Assembly: GCF_022829685.1 (NCBI RefSeq)
Contig: NZ_JAKSYE010000089.1
Location: forward strand, 59,184 to 123,183
DNA from: Methylobacterium sp. E-045
Lineage (GTDB): Bacteria > Pseudomonadota > Alphaproteobacteria > Rhizobiales > Beijerinckiaceae
DNA length: 64,000 nt
Direction of reading: 5' to 3'
Every line of letters begins with the position of its first letter. The stretch's first letter is position 1. Both the position numbers and the translations under genes were made by a program. Below the pieces are notes generated by a model. The model searched no databases, was not told where the DNA came from, and saw only the letters and a list, made by a program, of their open reading frames with translations. Shown here piece after piece: positions 1-7,936 of the stretch.

Positions 1-20
1 CTTCGTCGGGAGATTGGCGC

Positions 21-566
21 ATGATCCGGCTCGGCTACGCCATCGCCACGACCTGCGCGGTGTCTGTCATGGGCGTGATCTCCCTCGTCACCTTCGTGCC
101 GAAGGTCATCTGGAACGCCTCCGCCAGCACGCCGATCGGCCTCTACACCATCGATCCCGACCCGTCGCCGCAGCTTACGGATCTGGTCGCTATTCGCGCG
201 CCCGAGCCGCTGGCATCCTTTATGGTCGAGCGCGGCTACATCGGTCGCGGCGTGCCCGTGATGAAGCGCGTCGCCGCGCTTCCAGGGCAGCGCGTCTGCC
301 GGGCCGGTCATGACATCACCGTCGACGCCGTGAAGCTCGGCGAGGCACTCGACCGTGACAGCAGCGGGCGTCCCTTGCCCGTCTGGCAGGGCTGCCGCGT
401 CGTCGCTGACGGCGAGCTGTTCCTGATGAACTGGCAGGTCCGGGGCAGCCTCGACGGCCGCTATTTCGGACCGCTTCCGGCCTCCGCCGTGATCGGCCGG
501 GCCATCCCTCTCTACACCGATGAAGACGGCGATGGCCGCTTCGTCTGGCGCGCGCCGACGCGGTGA
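21..566 (+). CDS. traF: TraF-like conjugal transfer signal peptidase (S26 family)
   Basis: This 181-residue S26 serine peptidase probably matures the conjugative pilin, as TraF does for TrbC in IncP systems. A hydrophobic N-terminal segment (about residues 5-27) would anchor it in the inner membrane. The catalytic serine is expected at S36 in the motif SASTPIGLY and the general-base lysine at K82 in MKRVAALPG. The conserved GRYFGPLP box follows near residue 147. The ATG is preceded by GGGAG. It opens the visible conjugation block and is followed by DUF736 and a lytic transglycosylase, the usual order in this ICE family. The trbC pilin gene lies 6.7 kb downstream. Confidence 0.93.
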   Translation: MIRLGYAIATTCAVSVMGVISLVTFVPKVIWNASASTPIGLYTIDPDPSPQLTDLVAIRAPEPLASFMVERGYIGRGVPVMKRVAALPGQRVCRAGHDITVDAVKLGEALDRDSSGRPLPVWQGCRVVADGELFLMNWQVRGSLDGRYFGPLPASAVIGRAIPLYTDEDGDGRFVWRAPTR

Positions 567-612
567 CGGCGCTCCCATGCCCCTCTTCACCGCAATCTGA
601 AGGAGACACCCA

Positions 613-960
613 ATGTCCGTGATCGGTCAATTCATGCGCGAGAACGATGGCTTCATCGGCCACCTGACGACGCTGTCCCTGCACCAGGACATCATCATCG
701 TTCCGGCCGAACCATCTGATGCAGAGAACGCGCCCGACTTTCGCGTCCATGTCCTCGATACCATGAGCAACGAAACCGGCGCGGAGATCGGCGCGGGCTG
801 GAAACGCACCGGCGAGAAGGCGGGCGACTACGTCTCGCTGCAGCTCGACGACCCGACGTTCGCGCACCCGATCCGCGCCAATCTCTTCCAGTCCGCCGAC
901 GACAAGGCCGCCTGGGGCCTGCACTGGAACCGCCCGCCCAAGCGCAGCGAGCGGGACTGA
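613..960 (+). CDS. DUF736 family protein
   Basis: The protein has 115 residues, opens with MSVIGQF and contains a central GAEIGAGWKRT stretch, both typical of DUF736. The family is small, soluble and found almost only next to conjugation genes; its biochemical role is not established. A strong AAGGAG site precedes the ATG. The stop is three bases before the next start, so the gene is probably co-transcribed and coupled with the lytic transglycosylase. No signal peptide or membrane segment is visible. Family assignment is firm; function is unknown. Confidence 0.88.
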   Translation: MSVIGQFMRENDGFIGHLTTLSLHQDIIIVPAEPSDAENAPDFRVHVLDTMSNETGAEIGAGWKRTGEKAGDYVSLQLDDPTFAHPIRANLFQSADDKAAWGLHWNRPPKRSERD

Positions 961-963
961 GCG

Positions 964-1725
964 ATGCTTATCGCCCGCAGCCTGCCTGCCGCAGGAGGGA
1001 GGATCACCCTCCGGCGCGCATCCTTCCTTCTCCTTTCCGGCCTGATCCTTCTCGCGCCGGGCGCAGGCCCTGCACACGCGCAGCAGGCGCCGGCCGAGCG
1101 GCCGTCATCCCGCGATCCCTATGGCGCTTACCTCGCCGAGGCGGCGCAGCGTTTCGGCGTTCCCGAAGCATGGATTCGGGCCGTCATGCGCGTCGAGAGC
1201 GCAGGCGACGTGCGCGCCATCTCTTCGGCCGGCGCGATGGGCCTGATGCAGGTCATGCCCGCCACATGGGCCGACTTGCGCGTCCGGCATCGGCTCGGCG
1301 GCAACCCCTACGACCCGCGCGACAATATTCTCGCGGGCGCTGCGTATCTGCGCGAGATGCACGATCGCTACGGATCGCCCGGCTTCCTGGCGGCCTATAA
1401 TGCCGGTCCAGGCCGCTACGAAGAGTATCTCGCTGGCCGCCCGTTGCCGGCCGAAACGCGTGCCTATGTCGCGACGCTCGCCCCCATTGTCGGCGGCGGT
1501 GAACTCAGCGGCCCCGTCATGGTCGCGGCCGCCGACCCGCTTGCCTGGACGCGGGCACCCCTCTTCGTCGTGCAGTCGGCTGGTAGTGGACCTGCCGCGC
1601 CGGTGCAGTCCGACGGCGAGCCAGCGGCCGCCACTACCGCCGCCCCGGAGCGCGACCAAGGCACGTCGGCATCGCGCCCCGATGGCCTTTTCGTTGCACG
1701 CAGCGTCTCCGGTGGTCCGCGATGA
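964..1725 (+). CDS. Secreted lytic transglycosylase (SLT domain), conjugation-associated
   Basis: This 253-residue protein would open peptidoglycan locally so the conjugation channel can be built, the role of VirB1-type enzymes. A signal peptide of about 39 residues ends in AHA before QQAP. The SLT domain covers about residues 50-160, with the catalytic glutamate at E78 in RVESAGD, then GAMGLMQVMPATW and the AYNAGPGRYEEYL box. The last 80 residues are rich in Ala and Pro and look disordered. The start lies three bases after the DUF736 stop. Its position between DUF736 and the relaxase fits a transfer role rather than general wall turnover. Confidence 0.93.
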   Translation: MLIARSLPAAGGRITLRRASFLLLSGLILLAPGAGPAHAQQAPAERPSSRDPYGAYLAEAAQRFGVPEAWIRAVMRVESAGDVRAISSAGAMGLMQVMPATWADLRVRHRLGGNPYDPRDNILAGAAYLREMHDRYGSPGFLAAYNAGPGRYEEYLAGRPLPAETRAYVATLAPIVGGGELSGPVMVAAADPLAWTRAPLFVVQSAGSGPAAPVQSDGEPAAATTAAPERDQGTSASRPDGLFVARSVSGGPR

Positions 1726-1969
1726 CCGCGTTCGCACCCGATCGGGCCATGGCGTGCTCTGGCGGACGGAAGGCGGTCCGCAGAGGGGGAGACGACAGCA
1801 CAGCCGCACGATGGCGAGATAAAAGCCGGCGATGTGCGGCTTGGTGCGGTCGTGTGTTTTCAGGGGCTTATGGCGCGTTTGCGCGAGGTGCGCCTGATCG
1901 GCGCAGCCTGCGCACTTGCCATTTCGCCAGGGATTACCGCGCGTTTGCGCGAGGTGCGGGTTCTCGGCG
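1726..1969 (+). other. Candidate oriT region upstream of the relaxase
   Basis: This 244-base gap between the transglycosylase and relaxase genes holds two exact copies of GCGCGTTTGCGCGAGGTGCG at 1873-1892 and 1939-1958. Between them lies a short dyad, GCGCA-GCC-TGCGC. No convincing gene fits here. Known: oriT usually lies in the non-coding gap beside the relaxase gene and carries direct or inverted repeats bound by the relaxase and accessory proteins. That this gap is the oriT is inference from position and repeats; no nick site can be recognised by eye. Confidence 0.5.
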
Positions 1970-3709
1970 ATGAGCGGCGAGGACGATTTCCGCATCCGGC
2001 CTGGCCGCATCCGCTCGACCCGCGCGCAGCAGGCACGGCCCTTCATCGCCCAAGCGCTCGCCGCCGCCCAGCGCGCCGGGGGCCGCGTCTCGCGCTCCGG
2101 CCAGATCAGCACAGGCAATCGCTCCCGGTTCGGCCGCGGTCAGCGCGCGACCGTGCAGGCGAACCGATTGCTCACCAGCCGATCGCGCAACGTTGTCATC
2201 AAGACGCGCGTCGTCCGTCATGGCGCTCGCGCCGCGCCGCTCAGCGCGCACCTCAGCTATCTCCGGCGCGAGGGCGTTACCCGGGATGGGGAGAAGGCCC
2301 GGCTGTTCGGTCCTGAGACCGAAGACGCCGATCCCAAGGCCTTCGCCGAGCGGACCCAGGACGACCGGCATCATTTCCGGTTCATCGTCTCCCCCGAGGA
2401 CGCGACGGAGATGTCCGACCTCAAGACCTACGCCCGCGACCTGATGGGGCAGATGGAAAACGACCTCGGCACCAAGCTCGATTGGGTCGGTGTCGATCAC
2501 TGGAACACGGACAATCCGCACGTCCACATCATCCTGCGCGGGCGCACGGACGACGGCCAGGACCTCGTTATCTCCCGCGACTACATCAAGGAAGGCATGC
2601 GCGCCCGCGCGCAGGATCTCGTCACGCAGGAGCTGGGGCCGCGCACCGATCACGAGATCCATCGCAATCTGGAACGGCAGGTCGATGCCGAACGCTGGAC
2701 CAACCTAGATCGGCAGCTTGCCCGCGACAGCTATCGCACGGGTGTCGTCGATCTCGCCCCTCACGCCGATCGTCAGCCCGACGAATTCCATGCGATGAAA
2801 GTCGGCCGGCTGCGCAAGTTGGAGACGCTCGGGCTCGCCGATCAGGTCGGCCCCGGTCAGTGGGTCGTATCGGAGAATGCCGAGGCAACGCTGCGTGAGC
2901 TGGGCGAGCGCGGCGATATCATCAAACGCATCCATCGCGGGCTGACAGAGCGCGGCATCGAGCGGGGCGCTGCCAGCTATGTGCTCGCCGGCGAAAGCCT
3001 CGACAATCCCGTCATCGGTCGGCTGGTCGACCGCGGCCTCGACGACGAGCTGAAGGGCACGGCCTATGCCGTCGTCGACGGCACGGACGGCCGTACGCAC
3101 CACATCAAACTGCCCGATCTCGACGCGGCCGGTGACAGCGCGCCGGGCTCGATCGTCGAACTACGGAAATTCGACGATGCGCAGGGACGCAGGCGGGTCG
3201 CGCTCGCCGTGCGCTCGGATCTCGATATCTCCGCCCAAGTCAACGCCACCGGCGCGACCTGGCTCGACCGGCAGGCGATCGCCCGCGATCCCGTCGCACT
3301 CGGCGGGGGCGGCTTCGGCGCCGAGGTGCGTCAGGCGATGGATCGGCGAGCCGAACATCTCATCAACCAAGGGCTCGCCGAACGGCAGACGCGCGGCGTC
3401 AGCTTCTCGCCCGGACTGATCGACACACTGCGCCAGCGCGAGCTAGAGGCCCTCGGCGAGAAGCTCGCGGCGGAGACCGGCCGGCCTTTCACCAAGGCCG
3501 GGACAGGCGAGTATGTGGCAGGGACCTATCGGCAGCGCTTCGCACTCGCGTCCGGCCGCTTCGCCATGATCGACGACGGGCTCGGCTTCCAGCTCGTGCC
3601 CTGGACGCCATCCCTCGAACGCCAGCTTGGCCAGCACGTCTCCGGCGTCTCACGCGGCGCCGGGGGCGTCGACTGGAGCTTCGGCCGCAAACGCGGTCTC
3701 GGCATGTAG
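1970..3709 (+). CDS. Conjugative relaxase with C-terminal DUF3363 domain (RlxS/VirD2-like)
   Basis: This 579-residue protein should nick oriT and pilot the transferred strand. The relaxase core lies in about residues 60-230. The metal-binding histidines are in NPHVHII (H184, H186), preceded by GVDHW. A candidate catalytic tyrosine lies upstream in SAHLSYLRREG. From about residue 260 to the end it matches DUF3363, with RLRKLETLGLADQVGPGQW and later TWLDRQ. I start at the ATG at 1970 because the protein beginning MSGEDDF is the family-like N terminus; an in-frame ATG at 1916 would place the start inside the repeat-bearing gap. The coupling protein gene follows 25 bases after the stop. Confidence 0.92.
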   Translation: MSGEDDFRIRPGRIRSTRAQQARPFIAQALAAAQRAGGRVSRSGQISTGNRSRFGRGQRATVQANRLLTSRSRNVVIKTRVVRHGARAAPLSAHLSYLRREGVTRDGEKARLFGPETEDADPKAFAERTQDDRHHFRFIVSPEDATEMSDLKTYARDLMGQMENDLGTKLDWVGVDHWNTDNPHVHIILRGRTDDGQDLVISRDYIKEGMRARAQDLVTQELGPRTDHEIHRNLERQVDAERWTNLDRQLARDSYRTGVVDLAPHADRQPDEFHAMKVGRLRKLETLGLADQVGPGQWVVSENAEATLRELGERGDIIKRIHRGLTERGIERGAASYVLAGESLDNPVIGRLVDRGLDDELKGTAYAVVDGTDGRTHHIKLPDLDAAGDSAPGSIVELRKFDDAQGRRRVALAVRSDLDISAQVNATGATWLDRQAIARDPVALGGGGFGAEVRQAMDRRAEHLINQGLAERQTRGVSFSPGLIDTLRQRELEALGEKLAAETGRPFTKAGTGEYVAGTYRQRFALASGRFAMIDDGLGFQLVPWTPSLERQLGQHVSGVSRGAGGVDWSFGRKRGLGM

Positions 3710-3734
3710 CCCAATCAAGAAAGGAGTAACCGCC

Positions 3735-5720
3735 ATGTCGGCGACCAAGATTCTGTGGGGCCAGCTTATCACCGTCTGCCTTATCGTGCTGATGACGACT
3801 TGGGCCGCGACGCAATGGACGGCCTACCGGCTCGGCTTCCAGCCCCAGCTTGGGCAGCCGTGGTTCGAGCTGGCTGGCTGGCCGATCTACTATCCCCCGG
3901 CCTTCTTCTGGTGGTGGTACTTCTATGATGCCTATGCCCCGCCGATCTTCGTCGAGGGCGCTTACATCGCCGCCTCTGGTGGCTTCATCGCCATCGCGGT
4001 CGCGATCGGCATGTCGGTCTGGCGAGCGCGCGAGGCCAAGAATGTCGAGACCTACGGCTCGGCCCGCTGGGCGCGCCCTGACGAGGTGAAGGCAGCGGGG
4101 CTGCTCGGACCCGACGGCGTCGTGCTCGGCAAGCACGAGAAAGACTATCTCCGCCACGATGGCCCCGAGCATGTCCTGTGCTTCGCTCCGACGCGATCCG
4201 GCAAGGGCGTCGGCCTCGTCGTGCCGTCGCTGCTGACCTGGCCGGGCTCCGCCATCGTCCACGACATCAAGGGGGAGAACTGGACGCTGACGGCAGGCTT
4301 TCGATCCCGCCACGGCCGCGTGCTGCTGTTCGATCCGACGAATGCGAAGTCGGCGGCCTACAACCCGCTGCTCGAAGTGCGGCGCGGCGAGTGGGAAGTC
4401 CGCGACGTGCAGAATATCGCCGACATTCTCGTCGACCCGGAAGGGTCGCTCGAGAAGCGAAATCACTGGGAGAAGACGTCGCACGCGCTCTTGGTTGGCG
4501 CGATCCTGCACGTCCTCTACGCCGAGGCCGACAAGACTCTGGCCGGCGTCGCCGCCTTCCTCTCCGATCCGAAACGGCCGATCGAGTCGACCCTCGCGGC
4601 GATGATGAAGACGGCCCACCTCGGCGAGGCCGGCCCGCACCCGGTGATCGCCAGCGCCGCCCGCGAACTCCTCAACAAATCCGACAACGAGCGGTCCGGC
4701 GTGCTGTCGACGGCGATGTCGTTCCTCGGACTCTATCGAGACCCGGTCGTCGCCGAGGTCACCCGCCGCTGCGATTGGCGCATCGTGGACATTGTCGGCA
4801 GCAAGCACCCGACCACGCTCTACCTCGTGGTGCCGCCGTCGGACATCAACCGCACCAAGCCGCTCATCCGCCTGATCCTCAATCAGGTCGGCCGCCGCTT
4901 GACCGAGGACCTCCAGGCGAAGGGCAGCCGCCATCGGCTGCTGCTCATGCTCGACGAATTTCCCGCGCTCGGCCGCCTCGACTTCTTCGAAAGCGCGCTG
5001 GCGTTCATGGCGGGTTACGGCCTGAAGGCCTTCCTCATCGCACAGTCGCTGAACCAGATCGAGAAGGCCTATGGGCCGAACAACTCGATTCTCGACAACT
5101 GCCATGTTCGCGTGAGCTTTGCCACCAACGACGAACGCACCGCCAAGCGGGTATCGGACGCACTCGGCACAGCCACCGAGATGAAGGCGATGAAGAACTA
5201 TGCCGGGCACCGGCTGTCGCCGTGGTTGGGGCATCTGATGGTCTCGCGCTCCGAGACTGCCCGGCAGCTTCTGACGCCGGGCGAGATCATGCAGCTTCCC
5301 CCATCGGATGAGATCGTCATGGTCGCGGGCATCCCGCCGATCCGGGCGAAGAAGGCACGATACTATGAGGATCGACGGCTTCAGGAGCGCATCCTGACCC
5401 CGCCGACCCTGACGAAGCCGCGAACAGGTCAGGCCGACGACTGGAGCACACTGGCGCTGCCGTCGGCGCCCGATCTCCACGCACCGATAGCGGCGCAGGA
5501 GGCGTCGGACGATGATCCGACAGAATCCGAGCGTCGTCATCAGCCCGAACTCAGTCGAACGAAAACCATCGAGCGCAAGGCGGTCATCGAAAACGAGTTC
5601 GAAATCGATCCTCTCAATGACGTGGAGGAGGATGCCGCGCGCCTCAGCCGCATGAACCAGACCATGCGCCAGGTTGCCCGTCAGGCCTCGCTCGACCCGG
5701 GTGACGGGATCGAACTGTAG
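3735..5720 (+). CDS. traG: Type IV secretion coupling protein TraG/VirD4
   Basis: This 661-residue ATPase links the relaxase-DNA complex to the Trb channel at the inner membrane. Two membrane segments lie near residues 8-27 and 72-95, with a periplasmic loop rich in aromatic residues between them. Walker A is PTRSGKGVG at 152-160 and Walker B is LLLMLDEFPALG at about 402-413. The start is set by an AAGGAG site at 3721-3726; an in-frame ATG at 3627 lies inside the relaxase gene and is rejected. The C-terminal 120 residues are polar and poorly conserved, as is usual for TraG. The next gene has its AGGAGG site overlapping this stop codon. Confidence 0.96.
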   Translation: MSATKILWGQLITVCLIVLMTTWAATQWTAYRLGFQPQLGQPWFELAGWPIYYPPAFFWWWYFYDAYAPPIFVEGAYIAASGGFIAIAVAIGMSVWRAREAKNVETYGSARWARPDEVKAAGLLGPDGVVLGKHEKDYLRHDGPEHVLCFAPTRSGKGVGLVVPSLLTWPGSAIVHDIKGENWTLTAGFRSRHGRVLLFDPTNAKSAAYNPLLEVRRGEWEVRDVQNIADILVDPEGSLEKRNHWEKTSHALLVGAILHVLYAEADKTLAGVAAFLSDPKRPIESTLAAMMKTAHLGEAGPHPVIASAARELLNKSDNERSGVLSTAMSFLGLYRDPVVAEVTRRCDWRIVDIVGSKHPTTLYLVVPPSDINRTKPLIRLILNQVGRRLTEDLQAKGSRHRLLLMLDEFPALGRLDFFESALAFMAGYGLKAFLIAQSLNQIEKAYGPNNSILDNCHVRVSFATNDERTAKRVSDALGTATEMKAMKNYAGHRLSPWLGHLMVSRSETARQLLTPGEIMQLPPSDEIVMVAGIPPIRAKKARYYEDRRLQERILTPPTLTKPRTGQADDWSTLALPSAPDLHAPIAAQEASDDDPTESERRHQPELSRTKTIERKAVIENEFEIDPLNDVEEDAARLSRMNQTMRQVARQASLDPGDGIEL

Positions 5721-5729
5721 GAGGCGGCC

Positions 5730-6161
5730 GTGACGAAACCTCCCAAGAAGCAGCGGCTGTCGGTCTATCTCGATCCCGATGTGATGAAGGCGCTCGCCGC
5801 TCACGCCGCGCGGCGAGACCTGTCCCTGTCGCTGGTCGCGGAAGCCGGCATCGCCTCCTTCCTGTCGCCTGATGCCGCGGAACGGCAAGAGGCGGCCACC
5901 GCCAAGCGGCTCGACCAGCTCGATCGTCGCATGGCGCGGATGGAGCGCGATCTTGGCATATCGGTCGAGACGCTCGCCGTGTTTATCCGCTTCTGGCTGA
6001 CGTCCAACCCGCCACTGCCAGAGCCGGCGCAGATCGCGGCGCGTGCGAAGGCCGCCGAGCGCTACGAAGCTTTCGTCACGGCCCTTGGCCGACGACTCGC
6101 GCAGGGACCGAAGCTCAGGCAGGAAATTGCGGAAGACATCCCCGCGCGCGACGCGGAATAA
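5730..6161 (+). CDS. Ribbon-helix-helix (CopG-like) protein of the transfer region
   Basis: The 143-residue protein starts at GTG, with AGGAGG placed across the traG stop. Its N terminus, with RLSVYLDPDVMKALAAHAAR, fits a ribbon-helix-helix DNA-binding fold (about residues 8-50). A helical, charged region follows, with a heptad-like stretch near KRLDQLDRRMARMERDL. Genes of this type between traG and trbB are common in this ICE family and may repress the trb operon or help the relaxosome; neither role is proven here. The DNA dyad just before trbB is a possible target, by inference only. Confidence 0.85.
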   Translation: MTKPPKKQRLSVYLDPDVMKALAAHAARRDLSLSLVAEAGIASFLSPDAAERQEAATAKRLDQLDRRMARMERDLGISVETLAVFIRFWLTSNPPLPEPAQIAARAKAAERYEAFVTALGRRLAQGPKLRQEIAEDIPARDAE

Positions 6162-6214
6162 TCACTGATCTCCGCATCACAAGTATTCGGGCATTCCGCC
6201 GTTTCCCTGTCTTT

Positions 6215-6228
6215 GTACTCCACAGTAC
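6215..6228 (+). promoter_or_regulatory. Short dyad in the copG-trbB gap
   Basis: GTACT-CCAC-AGTAC lies in the 169-base gap before trbB. The gap breaks an otherwise tight operon, so a promoter for the trb genes may be here. The dyad could be an operator for the upstream CopG-like protein. Only the dyad is seen; the role is a guess. Confidence 0.25.
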
Positions 6229-6330
6229 GACGGCCACATGATGGTTGTTGTCAGGCCATGATTTCTGCCTCTTCTACTCATCCCCGATCCAGGGCCGCCT
6301 GTCGCGGTCCCGCAAGAGAACGGGGACGAC

Positions 6331-7314
6331 GTGGCGGCCACTCACCAGAAATCGGAGGCGATCCTTCGCGGTGTGCGGATGCTGCGCACGGCCCTGGGGC
6401 CGGCGATCGCCACCTTTCTGGAAGATCCCGCGATCGTCGAGGTGATGCTCAACCCCGATGGGCGGCTCTGGGTCGACCGGCTCTCGGAGGGCCTCTCCGA
6501 CACCGGTGAACGCCTCTCGCTGGCCGATGGCGAGCGCATCATTCGCCTGGTCGCGCATCATGTCGGCGCCGAGGTTCATCCCGGTGCGCCGCGCGTCTCG
6601 GCCGAGCTGCCCGAAACGGGGGAGCGGTTCGAGGGGCTGTTGCCGCCCGTCGTGTCCGCGCCGGCCTTCGCGATCCGCAAGCCCGCGGTCGCGGTGTTCA
6701 CGCTCGACGACTACGTCGCCGCCGGCATCATGCAGGCGGTCCAGGCCGAGGCGTTGCGTGTCGCGGTCGGCGAACGTCGCAACATCCTCGTTGCCGGTGG
6801 CACCTCGACCGGCAAGACCACGCTCACCAACGCGCTTCTCGCCGAGGTGTCGAAGACCTCGGACCGCGTCGTCCTGATCGAAGACACGCGCGAGCTGCAA
6901 TGCGCCGCGCCGAACCTCGTCGCCATGCGCACGAAGGACGGCGTCGCTTCGCTCTCCGACCTTGTCCGCTCCTCGCTGCGCCTTCGTCCCGATCGCATCC
7001 CGATCGGCGAGGTGCGCGGGGCTGAGGCGCTCGACCTCCTGAAGGCCTGGGGCACCGGCCATCCCGGCGGCGTCGGCACGATCCACGCCGGCACCGCCAT
7101 CGGCGCGCTGCGCCGGATGGAGCAGCTCATCCAGGAAGCCGTCGTCACCGTCCCGCGTGCTCTGATCGCCGAAACGATCGATCTGGTCGCCGTGCTCTCC
7201 GGCCGTGGCGCATCGCGCCGCCTCGCCGAACTCGCCCGTATCGAGGGCCTCGGCCCCGACGGCGACTACCGCGTCACCCCCGCAACCCAGCCCCCCACAG
7301 GAGACCCGTCATGA
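6331..7314 (+). CDS. trbB: P-type conjugative transfer ATPase TrbB (VirB11-like)
   Basis: TrbB (327 residues) is the hexameric cytoplasmic ATPase that drives pilus assembly and substrate transfer. Walker A is GGTSTGKTT at 156-164. An IEDTREL Asp-box follows near residue 188. The His box is in [15 protein letters not shown]. The start is GTG, with GGGGA just before it; no in-frame ATG gives a better N terminus. It heads the trb cluster after a 169-base gap, and its stop overlaps the trbC start in an ATGA. Length and motif order match the family well. Confidence 0.96.
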   Translation: MAATHQKSEAILRGVRMLRTALGPAIATFLEDPAIVEVMLNPDGRLWVDRLSEGLSDTGERLSLADGERIIRLVAHHVGAEVHPGAPRVSAELPETGERFEGLLPPVVSAPAFAIRKPAVAVFTLDDYVAAGIMQAVQAEALRVAVGERRNILVAGGTSTGKTTLTNALLAEVSKTSDRVVLIEDTRELQCAAPNLVAMRTKDGVASLSDLVRSSLRLRPDRIPIGEVRGAEALDLLKAWGTGHPGGVGTIHAGTAIGALRRMEQLIQEAVVTVPRALIAETIDLVAVLSGRGASRRLAELARIEGLGPDGDYRVTPATQPPTGDPS

Positions 7315-7643
7315 TCCAGCACGCCCTGCGCATCCGCCGCCATATCGCCACAGCGGTATCCGTCACATTCGTCTCGTTGGCTATGGCGCCGGCCGCCCAC
7401 GCATCGGGTTCGTCGATGCCGTGGGAAGCCCCGCTCCAGTCGATCCTCGAATCGATCGAGGGGCCGGTCGCCAAGATCATCGCCGTGATGATCATCATCA
7501 TCACCGGCCTGACGCTCGCCTTCGGCGACACGTCGGGCGGGGCGCGCAAGCTCATCCAGATCGTCTTCGGCCTGTCGATCGCCTTCGCCGCGTCAAGCTT
7601 CTTCCTGTCGTTCTTCTCGTTCGGCGGCGGAGCGCTTGTCTGA
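7311..7643 (+). CDS. trbC: Conjugative pilin TrbC (VirB2-like)
   Basis: The 110-residue prepilin has a long signal peptide with a likely AHA cleavage site near residue 31. Two hydrophobic segments follow, at about 53-70 (KIIAVMIIIITGLTLAF) and 85-105. This is the TrbC/VirB2 layout, and the product should form the pilus after processing, probably by the TraF peptidase at the left end. The start overlaps the trbB stop (ATGA) and the stop overlaps the trbD start by one base (TGATG), pointing to translational coupling. Confidence 0.94.
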   Translation: MIQHALRIRRHIATAVSVTFVSLAMAPAAHASGSSMPWEAPLQSILESIEGPVAKIIAVMIIIITGLTLAFGDTSGGARKLIQIVFGLSIAFAASSFFLSFFSFGGGALV

Positions 7644-7924
7644 TGGCGGACGGCGCGGACCATCGCGGCGAAGTGCCGGGCTTTTCGGTCCCGGTTCATC
7701 GGGCGCTGACCGAGCACATCCTGCTCGGCGGCGCCCCGCGTTCGCTCGCCATCCTCAACGGCACGCTGGCGGCAGCCCTCGGCCTCGGCCTGCGCCTCTG
7801 GCTGGTCGGCCTGGGGCTGTGGGCCGTGGGCCACTTCGCCGCCGTCTGGGCCGCCAAGCGCGATCCCCAGTTCGTCGACGTCGTGCGCAAGCATCTGCGC
7901 ATCCCTGGCCACCTGTCCGTCTGA
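7643..7924 (+). CDS. trbD: Conjugal transfer protein TrbD (VirB3-like)
   Basis: TrbD is a small inner-membrane protein (93 residues) that works with the TrbE ATPase. One hydrophobic hairpin spans about residues 37-67, preceded by VPVHRALTEHILLGGAPR, a family signature. I start at the ATG overlapping the trbC stop. The same frame stays open farther upstream but only as a shadow of trbB and trbC. It is followed 12 bases later by trbE, as in other trb operons. Confidence 0.93.
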   Translation: MADGADHRGEVPGFSVPVHRALTEHILLGGAPRSLAILNGTLAAALGLGLRLWLVGLGLWAVGHFAAVWAAKRDPQFVDVVRKHLRIPGHLSV

Positions 7925-7936
7925 GGAGCGACGCCG

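Noticed and set aside
3489..5888. A 799-codon open frame antisense to relaxase and traG
   Set aside because: It mirrors strongly coding genes on the other strand, has Arg- and Asp-rich composition and no family likeness. It is a product of high GC at third positions.
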